NCBI GenBank assembly: GCA_943846745.1
Contig: OX044360.1
Location: 992,001-1,056,000 of the forward strand
Direction of reading: 5' to 3'
From: Opacimonas sp002292215
Lineage (GTDB): Bacteria > Pseudomonadota > Gammaproteobacteria > Enterobacterales > Alteromonadaceae
Length of the DNA: 64,000 bases
Within the stretch, counting starts at the first letter, position 1, and each line of letters starts with the position of its first letter. The notes beneath the pieces were generated by a model that did not search any database, was not told the DNA's origin, and worked only from the letters and a program-made list of their open reading frames with translations. Position numbers and translations under genes: made by a program. Of the stretch, positions 25,884 to 34,933 are shown piece after piece.

Positions 25884-26597
25884 ATGCAAATATTAATGCT
25901 CAGTTCATCCAGAGTGAACAACTGTGAATACTTACAAGATGCTAAACCATCTATTCTTGCGCATCTTGGCGCGATAACCTCGGCAGTGTTTGTGCCTTAT
26001 GCTGGTATATCAGTCAGTTACGACGACTATACAAAACAAGTCCAAGCAGCCTTACCTGAACTAGCGATTACAGGCTTACATACGTTTGCTGATCCAGTAA
26101 ACGCTATTCTTGAAGCGCCAGCCATACTGGTAGGAGGTGGCAATACTTTTCATCTCCTCCATCAACTGCAACAACTTAAGCTTATCGATGCTGTTCGACA
26201 AGCGGTCATCAAGCATCACGTCCCTTATATTGGCTGGAGTGCAGGCTCTAATATTTGTGGTGCGACGATAAGAACGACCAATGATATGCCGATTATTGAG
26301 CCGGAATCATTTAGCGCATTGAACTTTGTCCCTTGCCAATTAAATCCTCATTATACTGACGCCCACCCTGAGGGCTTCCATGGGGAAACGCGTGACCAAC
26401 GTTTAAGCGAATTTGTCACCCTCAATCAGTCCACGCATGTCATTGGTATTCGTGAAGGGAGTGCCTTGTTACTAAGTGAATCGGATGGCAATCCAGCATT
26501 GACCTTAGTGCCTGGTCCTGATGGGATTTTGTTTACCTATGAAAACGGTAAATCGATTATCCCAGCGGGCACTGATTTAAGTCATCTCTTAGCCTAA
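25884..26597 (+). CDS. pepE: Dipeptidase E (peptidase S51, aspartyl dipeptidase)
   Basis: 237 aa from the ATG at 25884, which aligns MQILMLSSS with family N-termini and lies after the promoter. It hydrolyses dipeptides with N-terminal aspartate in the cytoplasm. Catalytic Ser119 (GWSAGSN), Asp134 (TTNDMPII) and His156 (NPHYTDAH) each sit one residue before the Salmonella positions 120, 135 and 157. The 3' end overlaps that of bioD by 9 bp in convergent orientation. Confidence 0.92.
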   Translation: MQILMLSSSRVNNCEYLQDAKPSILAHLGAITSAVFVPYAGISVSYDDYTKQVQAALPELAITGLHTFADPVNAILEAPAILVGGGNTFHLLHQLQQLKLIDAVRQAVIKHHVPYIGWSAGSNICGATIRTTNDMPIIEPESFSALNFVPCQLNPHYTDAHPEGFHGETRDQRLSEFVTLNQSTHVIGIREGSALLLSESDGNPALTLVPGPDGILFTYENGKSIIPAGTDLSHLLA

Positions 26598-27257
26598 CAG
26601 GCTGATATCAAGGTATCTAGCCGCTTCGGTTGCCGAGGCGACTTTGGGTATCACCCCTAACAATGGGGCATCAATGCGGGCTTGTAATGTCGCTAAGTTT
26701 TCATGAAAAAACGGCTGAGTCTCTGGGGCATTAGCAATCCATCCTGCGATGTGACAACCGCTAGCCAGTATCGCCTGTTGCGTGAGTAAGGCGTGATTTA
26801 AACAACCTAAACGCATTCCGACAACCATAATAATCGGCATAGCACATTGCTGCACAACATCAGGGAGCACCTGTTCTGAGTTAATTGGCAATAACCAGCC
26901 CCCTGCTCCTTCACTGATTAATACATCAATGTCCAACGCCATCAATTCTCGATAATTAGCCAATAATTCTTGTTCGGTGATAGTTTGAGCACTTCGTTGA
27001 GCTGCAATGTGCGGGGCTATCGGCTCGCGAAATGCAAAAGGGTTAATTAGCTCATACGCTAATGGAACATTACTTTGCGCCATTAACAGATTTGCGTCTT
27101 CATTGCGTAAGCCTAAGTCAGTTTGTTCACATCCTGCAGAAATAGGTTTGTGTCCTACTACACGAGAACCTTGTGCCACAAATGCGTTAACCAATGCGGT
27201 AGAAGCGACGGTTTTACCGACATCAGTATCGGTACCAGTGATAAAATATTTGCGCAT
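26589..27257 (-). CDS. bioD: Dethiobiotin synthetase
   Basis: 222 aa. It closes the ureido ring of dethiobiotin from 7,8-diaminopelargonate, CO2 and ATP. P-loop FITGTDTDVGKT at residues 4-15 and EGAGGWLLPI near 115 are family hallmarks. Last gene of the leftward biotin operon bioB-bioF-bioC-bioD; the gap to bioC is 38 bp. The convergent overlap with pepE leaves no room for a terminator between them. Confidence 0.95.
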   Translation of the reverse strand: MRKYFITGTDTDVGKTVASTALVNAFVAQGSRVVGHKPISAGCEQTDLGLRNEDANLLMAQSNVPLAYELINPFAFREPIAPHIAAQRSAQTITEQELLANYRELMALDIDVLISEGAGGWLLPINSEQVLPDVVQQCAMPIIMVVGMRLGCLNHALLTQQAILASGCHIAGWIANAPETQPFFHENLATLQARIDAPLLGVIPKVASATEAARYLDISLLG

Positions 27258-27295
27258 AATACGAACCTATGAAAGGACAAACCTATAATTGAAAT

Positions 27296-28090
27296 TTAAC
27301 GAGATAGTTGAAGCTGCACAACATGATAATCTAAGCTGAATTGCCCTTGGTTGAGAGCAGTAAAAGCGCTTCGTGCATCACGTAGTTGGCGCTTAGTTAA
27401 CAATGTTGCAGTATTAGGTGTATCTGGATCATCGACCGCGGTTGATGCACCCACATCTTTGATCGAATGCAGCATACTCAAAAAGTCCGGATACGTATCG
27501 ATAAACACGTCGCTGTTACTATGAAAAGTGAACCCTGCGTTTGCTGCAGCAGCTTGCCACTGTGCTAATGAGGTAAAAGAATGCACGGCATGCCCTCGTC
27601 CAATACTAGCCCATGCTTGACGTAAACGGGCAAACGACGGTGCAATCAAAATAGTCAGATCAGCACGTCCATCGACGGTTAAAATATGGCTAATATCCAT
27701 TAATAATTGTTCTGGAGAACTCGACCATTGCAACGCCATTGATGAAAAAATGCGATCCACACTGTTAGGAGCGAAGATCTTCGTTAAGTCATCAAAATCA
27801 GCACATTGGTATTGAATATTAGTAATAGCATTGTTACGGCTTTGCGCATAATCCAACATAGGCTGGGCGATATCGACAGCAACCACGGTTTCGGCAAGAG
27901 GCGCTAACATCTGTAGCGCAGTGCCGGTGCCTGAGCCCAGATCAACTAACTTAGCGACTAAATCGCCACTCACATTCGCAACATTCATATTGCGTAATGA
28001 CCAATCTAAAATCCGTTGTTGTACATGCGCATGCTCATCGTAATGAGCGGCTGCGGCACCAAAACATTCAGCAATGTGTAATTTATCCAA
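27296..28090 (-). CDS. bioC: Malonyl-ACP O-methyltransferase
   Basis: 264 aa. SAM-dependent class I methyltransferase that methylates malonyl-ACP to start pimelate synthesis for biotin. SAM motif LVDLGSGTGTALQML near residues 47-61; N-terminal FGAAAAHYDEHAHVQ is typical of BioC. The start is TTG at 28090 inside the last codons of bioF (8-bp overlap), so translation is coupled. No bioH or other pimeloyl-ACP esterase gene is adjacent. Confidence 0.92.
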   Translation of the reverse strand: MDKLHIAECFGAAAAHYDEHAHVQQRILDWSLRNMNVANVSGDLVAKLVDLGSGTGTALQMLAPLAETVVAVDIAQPMLDYAQSRNNAITNIQYQCADFDDLTKIFAPNSVDRIFSSMALQWSSSPEQLLMDISHILTVDGRADLTILIAPSFARLRQAWASIGRGHAVHSFTSLAQWQAAAANAGFTFHSNSDVFIDTYPDFLSMLHSIKDVGASTAVDDPDTPNTATLLTKRQLRDARSAFTALNQGQFSLDYHVVQLQLSR

Positions 28091-29258
28091 GTTTGGCTCG
28101 CATCATCACTAAGCCATCAACCAATGATTCTATATCTTGTTGTTGATGCAAGGCACTAATGGTCACCCTCAAACGGTCTTGCCCTTTGGGCACTGTCGGT
28201 GTACGAATAGCATTAACCCATAACCCTAAGCTTTTGAGCATATCGCTAGCCTTGAGTGCTTTGGCTGGATCATTAATCAAATAGGGTTGAATGGCGCTAT
28301 CAGAGGCAATAATAGGTAAGCCTTGAACTGCGGCAAGTGATTTAAAATAGCCAATATTATCGTGAAGCTGACGTCTGGCTGGCCCTTGTTGCATTAGCTG
28401 AATGCTGGTCAACGTCGCTTTGGCTTGAGCTGCACTAAACGCCGTTGAATAAATATAATGTTTCGCTTTATTAACTAAATAATCAATCAGCACTTGAGAG
28501 CCAGCGATAAACGCCCCGCCTGTTCCAATCGCTTTACCAAAAGTGCCCATCACAATGGGGCATTGATCTTGCGATAAATTAAACGCCTCAACACTACCTA
28601 AGCCGGTTTCACCGATAACACCAAATGCATGCGCATCATCAAGCATCAACCACGCATCGTGTTGCTCACATAATTGCTGTAATGCACTCACATCAGCGCT
28701 ATCGCCATCCATACTAAATACCCCTTCAGACACACATAAGGTGTTGCCAGAAGCATTTTCTGAGGCTTTGCTAAATTGCGTTTCGGCGTGCTGTATATCA
28801 TTATGCTTAAAGCGTAAAAATTGTGCAGGACTGTGGATCGCAGCATCAATAAAAGAGGCATGCATCAGCTTATCGGTGATCACCGTATCACCTTCAGATA
28901 ACAAGGCTTGGCACACAGCTTGATTAGCCGCAAAACCAGAAGAAAACAACAACACCGCCTCGCGATTTAACGCATTTGCAAGGTGATCTTCTAACGCTTG
29001 GTGACATTGCGTATGCCCTGTCACTAACGGTGAAGCACCAGAACCGGCACCATATCGAGACAATCCTTCAACATAAGATTGCAAAATATCCTGATTCTGG
29101 CGATGACCGAGATAGTCATTACTGGAAAAATTCAGGTAGTGCTTCCCATCTACTTTAATGACACCATCATAATCATCTTCTACCACTACGCGTTTGCGCA
29201 GTAAACAATCATGTGCCAATCTCGTGAGCTCTGTTTGTAAATGGGAAAATGCCATCAT
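28083..29258 (-). CDS. bioF: 8-amino-7-oxononanoate synthase
   Basis: 391 aa. PLP enzyme joining pimeloyl-ACP/CoA and L-alanine. Fold-type I features: NDYLGHRQ, GAGSGASPLVTGH, DDAHAFGVIGETGLG and the Schiff-base lysine in GTFGKAIGTGGAF. Two adjacent ATG codons (29258 and 29255) could start it; GAG lies six bases before the second. It follows bioB by 13 bp. Confidence 0.95.
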   Translation of the reverse strand: MMAFSHLQTELTRLAHDCLLRKRVVVEDDYDGVIKVDGKHYLNFSSNDYLGHRQNQDILQSYVEGLSRYGAGSGASPLVTGHTQCHQALEDHLANALNREAVLLFSSGFAANQAVCQALLSEGDTVITDKLMHASFIDAAIHSPAQFLRFKHNDIQHAETQFSKASENASGNTLCVSEGVFSMDGDSADVSALQQLCEQHDAWLMLDDAHAFGVIGETGLGSVEAFNLSQDQCPIVMGTFGKAIGTGGAFIAGSQVLIDYLVNKAKHYIYSTAFSAAQAKATLTSIQLMQQGPARRQLHDNIGYFKSLAAVQGLPIIASDSAIQPYLINDPAKALKASDMLKSLGLWVNAIRTPTVPKGQDRLRVTISALHQQQDIESLVDGLVMMRAKLG

Positions 29259-29271
29259 CTACTCGTTTTGG

Positions 29272-30441
29272 CTATGTTGCAGATGCATCGTAAAACAAAT
29301 CGCTAGGAACAGCTTGCTGCTCTTGCTGCATTTGTATTTCATCATGCAACGCTGCTTCGTGTGCTTCATCCGAATACGCTTTAGTTTGATGAGAATTAAT
29401 GCCAAGCTTTTTGAACAACATAACATCTTCATGTGTTTCAGGGTTAGAAGTGGTCAGTAACTTACAACCGTAAAATATAGAGTTTGCGCCAGCCATAAAG
29501 CACATGGCTTGCATTTGCTCGTTCATCGCTTCGCGCCCTGCTGATAAACGTACAAATGATTGCGGCATCATGATCCGTGCAATCGCGATAGTGCGAATAA
29601 ATTCAAAATAATCTAAATCGTCCACTTTATCTAATGGTGTGCCTTTAACTTTAACCAACATGTTAATGGGGACACTTTCTGGGTGGCGTTCTAAATTGGC
29701 TAACGCAATCAGTAAGCCTGAACGGTCATCGCCCGTTTCGCCCATACCAACAATCCCGCCTGAGCAGACATGCATGCCTGAATCACGGACGTTTTGTAAC
29801 GTATCCAAACGGTCTTGATAGGTACGAGTGGTAATAATGTCACCATAATATTCCGGTGAGGTATCCAAATTGTGATTGTAATAATCCAGACCCGCTTGCT
29901 TTAGGGCGATAGCCTGATCACGGGTTAACATACCCAACGTCATACACGTTTCTAAGCCCAAAGATTTAACTTCTTTGACCATATCAATCACATAAGGCAT
30001 ATCACGCTCACGTGGATTACGCCACGCTGCTCCCATACAAAAACGTGTTGATCCTGTAGCGCGTGCTTCTTTGGCGCGTTCAATGACTTTGGAAATCTCC
30101 AATAACCGTTCTTTTTCCAGTCCCGTATCATAGCGAGCTGATTGTGGACAATACGCGCAATCTTCTGGGCAGGCACCCGTTTTAATCGATAGTAATGTAC
30201 TTACTTGTACATAATTCGGGTCAAAGTGCGTACGGTGAACCGTTTGAGCTTTGAACATTAAGTCATTAAATGGCATGTCATACAATGCGTTGACTTGATC
30301 CAATGTCCAATTATGACGAACATCTTGCTGCATCTGCGCGGTCAGCGGTTTAGGCAAACTAATTGGATTGGATGAGATTTGATCAGCTAGAGATGAAACG
30401 TGAGTTTGCGCTGAGGTTGCGGTCATAGTGTCGGTTTGCAT
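29272..30441 (-). CDS. bioB: Biotin synthase
   Basis: 389 aa. Radical SAM enzyme inserting sulfur into dethiobiotin. Cluster motif C91-x3-C95-x2-C98 (GACPEDCAYC), followed by the GSTRFCMGAAWRNP and YYNHNLDTSPE blocks. The region before the conserved WTLDQV is about 44 residues against 6 in E. coli, a low-complexity extension rich in Thr, Ser and Gln. The ATG at 30441 is still preferred because AAGG lies five bases before it. First gene of bioBFCD, facing bioA across the BirA-type operator. Confidence 0.95.
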   Translation of the reverse strand: MQTDTMTATSAQTHVSSLADQISSNPISLPKPLTAQMQQDVRHNWTLDQVNALYDMPFNDLMFKAQTVHRTHFDPNYVQVSTLLSIKTGACPEDCAYCPQSARYDTGLEKERLLEISKVIERAKEARATGSTRFCMGAAWRNPRERDMPYVIDMVKEVKSLGLETCMTLGMLTRDQAIALKQAGLDYYNHNLDTSPEYYGDIITTRTYQDRLDTLQNVRDSGMHVCSGGIVGMGETGDDRSGLLIALANLERHPESVPINMLVKVKGTPLDKVDDLDYFEFIRTIAIARIMMPQSFVRLSAGREAMNEQMQAMCFMAGANSIFYGCKLLTTSNPETHEDVMLFKKLGINSHQTKAYSDEAHEAALHDEIQMQQEQQAVPSDLFYDASAT

Positions 30442-30499
30442 GCGTGCCTTGCTCTTTACTTAACGGGTATAGAGCGTTAGTCTATGCAGTATTCCGGCT

Positions 30500-30532
30500 T
30501 TGTCAACCAAAAGCCATTTAGCAAGTTTACAA
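30500..30532. promoter_or_regulatory. BirA-type biotin operator (bioO)
   Basis: Left half TTGTCAACC (30500-30508) and right half AGTTTACAA (30524-30532) each match the proteobacterial BirA half-site TTGTAAACC/GGTTTACAA at eight of nine positions, with a 15-bp spacer within the known 14-16 range. It lies between bioB and bioA as in E. coli and would repress both operons when biotinyl-AMP-bound BirA is present. It falls inside an apparent in-frame extension of bioA. Confidence 0.85.
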
Positions 30533-30543
30533 GCGATTATAAA

Positions 30544-31812
30544 TTGAACAATATTGAATATGACAAGCGCCATTTATGGCATCCTTATACGTCAGCGACG
30601 CAACCGTTACCTTGTTATGAAGTAATAGGGGCAAACGGTGTTGAACTGACCTTGGCTGACTCTCAAGTTTTAATTGATGGGATGTCGTCTTGGTGGGCGG
30701 CTATTCACGGTTATAATCACCCACACCTTAATCAGGCAGCTAAAACACAAATTGACGCGTTTTCACATGTCATGTTTGGCGGGATCACCCACGAACCTGC
30801 AATCCGCTTAACCAAACAATTATTGTCCATGGTACCGGATGGTTTGAATCGTGTATTTTTAGCTGACTCGGGATCAGTGTCGGTGGAAGTTGCGATCAAA
30901 ATGGCATTACAGTATTTTGCTTGCCAAGGTCAGCCCAATAAGCACAAAATTATTACGCCGCGCAATGGTTATCACGGAGATACGTTTGCAGCCATGTCGG
31001 TGTGTGATCCAATTAACGGCATGCATTCGTTATTCAAAAATGTCCTAGCAGAACAAATTTTTGCTCCTGCTCCGCAAACCCGTTTTGAGCAAACGTGGAA
31101 CGAGGATGATATTACCCCGTTAGCGGATCTTATTGCTGCGCATCATAACGAACTAGCTGCATTGATTTTAGAACCCATAGTGCAAGGTGCTGGGGGTATG
31201 CGCATGTATCATCCGATGTACCTCAAACGTGCCCGCCAGTTGTGCGATGAATATAATATCTTATTGATCGTCGATGAAATCGCTACGGGTTTTGGTCGTA
31301 CAGGTAAATTATTTGCCTGCGAACATGCGAGCATTTCACCTGACATCATTTGTTTAGGAAAAGCTTTAACTGGTGGTTATATGACCATGGCTGCGACGAT
31401 TTGTACCGAAGACGTGGCAATGGGGATTTGTCAAAGTGCCCCTGGCGTATTTATGCATGGCCCTACTTATATGGCTAATCCCCTGGCTTGCGCAGTCGCG
31501 TCAGCTAGTTTAGATATTATTGCTACTGGTGAATGGCAACAACAGGTCGAGACGATTGAAACATGGATCCATCAATATCTCACACCTTGCGCAGACCTTG
31601 CCGCAGTCGCTGATATTCGTATTTTAGGCGCTATTGGTGTGGTCGAAACCAAAGTTTCTGTGGACGTCGCGGCAATTCAAGCTAAGTTTGTCGAAAGCGG
31701 CGTATGGATCCGTCCTTTTGGTAAATTGGTTTACATCATGCCTCCGTTCATTTGCAGCGAGGCACATATCAAACAACTTTGCGAAGCAATTTATTCTGCC
31801 CTTGATGAGTGA
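30544..31812 (+). CDS. bioA: Adenosylmethionine-8-amino-7-oxononanoate aminotransferase
   Basis: 422 aa if started at TTG 30544; the open frame continues upstream to an ATG at 30484 (442 aa). The upstream ATG is doubted because the BirA operator at 30500-30532, where transcription should start, lies inside that extension, and because E. coli BioA has only a few residues before the RHxWHPYTS block. It transfers the SAM amino group to 8-amino-7-oxononanoate. PLP lysine in CLGKALTGGY, DEIATGFGRTG and HGPTYMANPLACA are conserved. The ribosome site for TTG is weak, so the exact start is unsure. Confidence 0.9.
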   Translation: MNNIEYDKRHLWHPYTSATQPLPCYEVIGANGVELTLADSQVLIDGMSSWWAAIHGYNHPHLNQAAKTQIDAFSHVMFGGITHEPAIRLTKQLLSMVPDGLNRVFLADSGSVSVEVAIKMALQYFACQGQPNKHKIITPRNGYHGDTFAAMSVCDPINGMHSLFKNVLAEQIFAPAPQTRFEQTWNEDDITPLADLIAAHHNELAALILEPIVQGAGGMRMYHPMYLKRARQLCDEYNILLIVDEIATGFGRTGKLFACEHASISPDIICLGKALTGGYMTMAATICTEDVAMGICQSAPGVFMHGPTYMANPLACAVASASLDIIATGEWQQQVETIETWIHQYLTPCADLAAVADIRILGAIGVVETKVSVDVAAIQAKFVESGVWIRPFGKLVYIMPPFICSEAHIKQLCEAIYSALDE

Positions 31813-31851
31813 TTAGCCTGCATTTAATGTGGAGAAAGTCACAAATTTGGG

Positions 31852-31857
31852 TATAAT
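31852..31857 (+). promoter_or_regulatory. -10 box upstream of asnS
   Basis: A consensus TATAAT lies 43 bases before the asnS ATG and 40 bases after the bioA stop. No good -35 hexamer stands 16-18 bp upstream, so only the -10 is called. Confidence 0.5.
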
Positions 31858-31899
31858 TCGCTTTTTTATCTGCTTATCAATAATTTAATGGAGTTCACT

Positions 31900-33297
31900 A
31901 TGGCGTATGCCTCAGTTGTCGACGTGCTAAAAGGGTCTTACGAGATCGCGCAAACCGTGACTATCAAAGGATGGGTTCGTACCCGTCGTGATTCAAAAGC
32001 CGGTTTATCTTTTATTGCGCTACACGATGGTAGCTGTTTTGATCCCGTGCAGGTGATTGCGTTAAACACATTAGAAAATTACGCGCAGATCACGACATTG
32101 ACTACTGGTTGTTCATTGTCTGTAACCGGTGTGGTTAAAGCGTCACAAGGCCAAGGTCAAGCAGTCGAAATTGAAGCGACCAGTGTTGAGATCGTTGGTA
32201 TGGTCGAAAACCCAGATACGTATCCAATGGCAGCTAAGCGTCATAGCATTGAGTATTTACGTGAACATGCACACTTACGTCCACGAACTAATATCATGGG
32301 TGCAGTTACCCGAGTTCGTAATACACTATCCCAAGCGGTACATCGTTTTTTCCATGAGCAAGGTTATTTTTGGATTTCTACACCAATTATTACTGGTTCC
32401 GATACCGAAGGTGCTGGCGAAATGTTTCGCGTATCAACCTTAGATATGATGAACTTACCAATGAATGATGACGGTCAAGTTGATTATTCTGAAGATTTTT
32501 TTGGTAAAGAAACCTTCTTAACCGTATCCGGTCAGTTAAATGTTGAAACCTACGCAACGGCCATGTCCAAGGTGTATACCTTTGGGCCTACGTTCCGAGC
32601 AGAAAACTCAAACACCACACGTCACTTAGCTGAGTTTTGGATGATTGAGCCAGAAGTCGCCTTTGCAGACTTAGCGACTGTTGCACAACTAGCTGAAGAC
32701 TTACTTAAATATGTATTCAAAGCGGTGCTTGCAGAAAATGCTGATGATATGGCGTTTTTTGCACAGCGAGTCAATAAAGACGCGATTACGCGCTTAGAAC
32801 AAGTCGTTAACTCTGAATTTGTCCGCATGGATTACACCGACGCGATTGAGATACTACAAAATTGCGGCAAGAAATTTGAATTCCCAGTATCGTGGGGGGT
32901 TGATTTATCTTCTGAGCACGAACGTTATTTAGCAGAAGAGCATGTCGGTGCGCCGATCATCATGCAAAACTACCCGAAAGATATCAAAGCATTCTATATG
33001 CGTATCAATGATGACGGTAAAACCGTTGCCGCAATGGATATCTTAGCACCGGGTATTGGTGAAATCATCGGAGGCTCTCAGCGAGAAGAGCGTCTTGATG
33101 TATTTGATGCACGTTTAGCAGAAATGGGCTTAGACCAAGCAGATTATAGCTGGTATCGTGATTTACGTCGTTACGGTACTGTGCCACATGCCGGATTTGG
33201 TTTAGGTTTTGAGCGCCTCGTCGCTTATGTTACAGGTGTGCAAAATGTCCGTGACGTTATTCCTTTCCCACGTACACCAGGCAGCGCACCATACTAA
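31900..33297 (+). CDS. asnS: Asparaginyl-tRNA synthetase
   Basis: 465 aa from the ATG at 31900, with GGAG six bases upstream; an in-frame ATG at 31888 precedes that site and is rejected. Class IIb synthetase: N-terminal OB-fold (VTIKGWVRTRRDSKAG), then the catalytic core with motif 2 FRAENSNTTRHLAEFWMIEPE and motif 3 GFGLGFERLVAYVTG. It aligns along its whole length with the E. coli enzyme. Followed by a textbook terminator. Confidence 0.98.
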   Translation: MAYASVVDVLKGSYEIAQTVTIKGWVRTRRDSKAGLSFIALHDGSCFDPVQVIALNTLENYAQITTLTTGCSLSVTGVVKASQGQGQAVEIEATSVEIVGMVENPDTYPMAAKRHSIEYLREHAHLRPRTNIMGAVTRVRNTLSQAVHRFFHEQGYFWISTPIITGSDTEGAGEMFRVSTLDMMNLPMNDDGQVDYSEDFFGKETFLTVSGQLNVETYATAMSKVYTFGPTFRAENSNTTRHLAEFWMIEPEVAFADLATVAQLAEDLLKYVFKAVLAENADDMAFFAQRVNKDAITRLEQVVNSEFVRMDYTDAIEILQNCGKKFEFPVSWGVDLSSEHERYLAEEHVGAPIIMQNYPKDIKAFYMRINDDGKTVAAMDILAPGIGEIIGGSQREERLDVFDARLAEMGLDQADYSWYRDLRRYGTVPHAGFGLGFERLVAYVTGVQNVRDVIPFPRTPGSAPY

Positions 33298-33321
33298 AAA
33301 AGCAACATCGACAAATATTTG

Positions 33322-33360
33322 AAAAAGTAATCAACTGTAGTGGTTGGTTACTTTTTTTTT
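33322..33360 (+). terminator. Rho-independent terminator of asnS
   Basis: A 14-bp stem (33322-33335 with 33343-33356, one T-G wobble), a 7-nt loop and a run of nine T on the 3' side. It starts 25 bases past the asnS stop. Confidence 0.92.
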
Positions 33361-33709
33361 GCATGATAGTTACATTACCGTTCGTATTCAGCCAATGATA
33401 CAGCTGCATTATTAAAATTAGTTAGTGTACTTCACCCTCTAAAGATCAAGTCAATTACACCACAATTTAGGTTATCTCACACTAATTGCGTCAAACATAC
33501 ATACCCTCTTGATATACTCCACCCAAACCACTGAAATTTATAGACTTTAATTGTGGAACAAGTATTGCTAATTAATATGTTAATACGCTCTTGAAGCGAA
33601 GCAAGTAACGAGCACTACTCCATAATTACAACTCGTTACATTTGACAACAGATCTGTACATTTAGGTCAGTTATTATTTACATATAAAATGGACATTAAG
33701 GCAGCACAC
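33361..33709. other. Intergenic region before the RND efflux operon
   Basis: About 350 bp without a credible gene. It must contain the promoter of the RND operon. A TTGACA at about 33641 is present without a matching -10 at 17 bp. No regulator gene is adjacent and no strong palindrome was seen. Confidence 0.5.
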
Positions 33710-34921
33710 ATGAACAGCACACTCAAAAAAACCGGATTAGCCGTTATTATTATCGCCGTAGGTATTGGCGGTATGATCGGAATAAAAGCAACGGCGGAAG
33801 AGAAAAAAGAAAAAGTAAAAGTCGATACCCGTCCATCAGTAAGTGTGCAAAACGCCGAATCAATCAATTATGATGTTGTGATCAAATCTAACGGTGAAGT
33901 ACGTCCGTTTGAGAGCACCGCTATGTCTGCACAAGTTTCTGGTGAAGTCATTTCATGGCATCCAAATTTTGTTGAAGGTGGATTAGTCAAACGTGGTGAT
34001 GTGCTGTTTACCATTGAAGCGGATCTCTATGAGGCGGCCGTGTTACAAGCTGAATCAGAAGTATCACGCGCACAGGCAACCTTAATAGAAGAACAAGCAC
34101 GTGCGGATGTCGCAAAACGCGAAGCCAAAAATTTACCCGCCTCTAAAGTCACCGATCTGTATTTGCGTAAACCTCAACTACTGAGCGCACAAGCTGCATT
34201 AAAATCCGCTCAGTCGCGTCTTAAAATTGCAAACAAAGATCTCAACAACACCATTATCACAGCACCGTATGATGCATTAATTGTGTCGCGCGATGTCGGT
34301 GTAGGCCAATATGTTAATAAAGGCGTGCAAGTAGCACGATTAAACAACATTGAACGTGCTGAAGTTATTTTTCCTATTGCCGGTTTTGATGCGACATTTT
34401 TGCCCAGTAGGATTGCCAATACTCCTGCAACAATCGTGTCACGCGGTGCAGAAAAAACCTTACGCCAAGGCATAATTGTTCGCGATTTAGGTCGAGTAGA
34501 TCAAGCGACCAGAATGACCCATTTAGTGGTTCAAATTGATGACCCTTACAGCTTAAAAACAAATGCACCTCGCATTAAATTTGGAACCTATGTTGAGGTG
34601 AACTTTAATGGTAAAACGATTACAAATGTGTTTAAAGTAGCCCAGTCTCTTGTTAATAAACGGTCGATCTGGCTGTTAGATGACAACAATAAAATGGTCT
34701 CTAAGCCAGTGAATGTGGTACGTGAAGAAGGCGCTTTCTTCTATATCAATGAAGGGTTAGCGGAACAAGATCGTCTGGTCATCACTTTACCAGAATATCC
34801 ACAAAACGGCATGGAAGTTAAAATCATTGGCGAACAGAGCCCTTTAGTTGCTGATAGCTCGCTACTGGGTGATTCGAGTGAATCTGATGGATCGGATGTT
34901 CAGTCTGATTCACAAGAATAA
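33710..34921 (+). CDS. RND efflux periplasmic adaptor (HlyD/AcrA family)
   Basis: 403 aa from the ATG at 33710, with AAGG eight bases upstream; the ATG at 33689 lacks one. N-terminal membrane anchor or signal (TGLAVIIIAVGIGGMIGI), lipoyl half-motifs (SNGEVRPFESTAMSAQVSGEV), helical hairpin (about 100-165), beta-barrel and a Ser/Asp-rich C-terminal tail. It links the inner-membrane pump encoded 12 bp downstream to an outer-membrane channel such as TolC, which is not encoded here. The substrate is unknown. Confidence 0.9.
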   Translation: MNSTLKKTGLAVIIIAVGIGGMIGIKATAEEKKEKVKVDTRPSVSVQNAESINYDVVIKSNGEVRPFESTAMSAQVSGEVISWHPNFVEGGLVKRGDVLFTIEADLYEAAVLQAESEVSRAQATLIEEQARADVAKREAKNLPASKVTDLYLRKPQLLSAQAALKSAQSRLKIANKDLNNTIITAPYDALIVSRDVGVGQYVNKGVQVARLNNIERAEVIFPIAGFDATFLPSRIANTPATIVSRGAEKTLRQGIIVRDLGRVDQATRMTHLVVQIDDPYSLKTNAPRIKFGTYVEVNFNGKTITNVFKVAQSLVNKRSIWLLDDNNKMVSKPVNVVREEGAFFYINEGLAEQDRLVITLPEYPQNGMEVKIIGEQSPLVADSSLLGDSSESDGSDVQSDSQE

Positions 34922-34933
34922 GGAACGATTCTC

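Noticed and set aside
30484..30543. ATG at 30484 as the bioA start
   Set aside because: The BirA-type operator lies downstream of it and family N-termini begin near the conserved WHPYTS block, so a later start is favoured.
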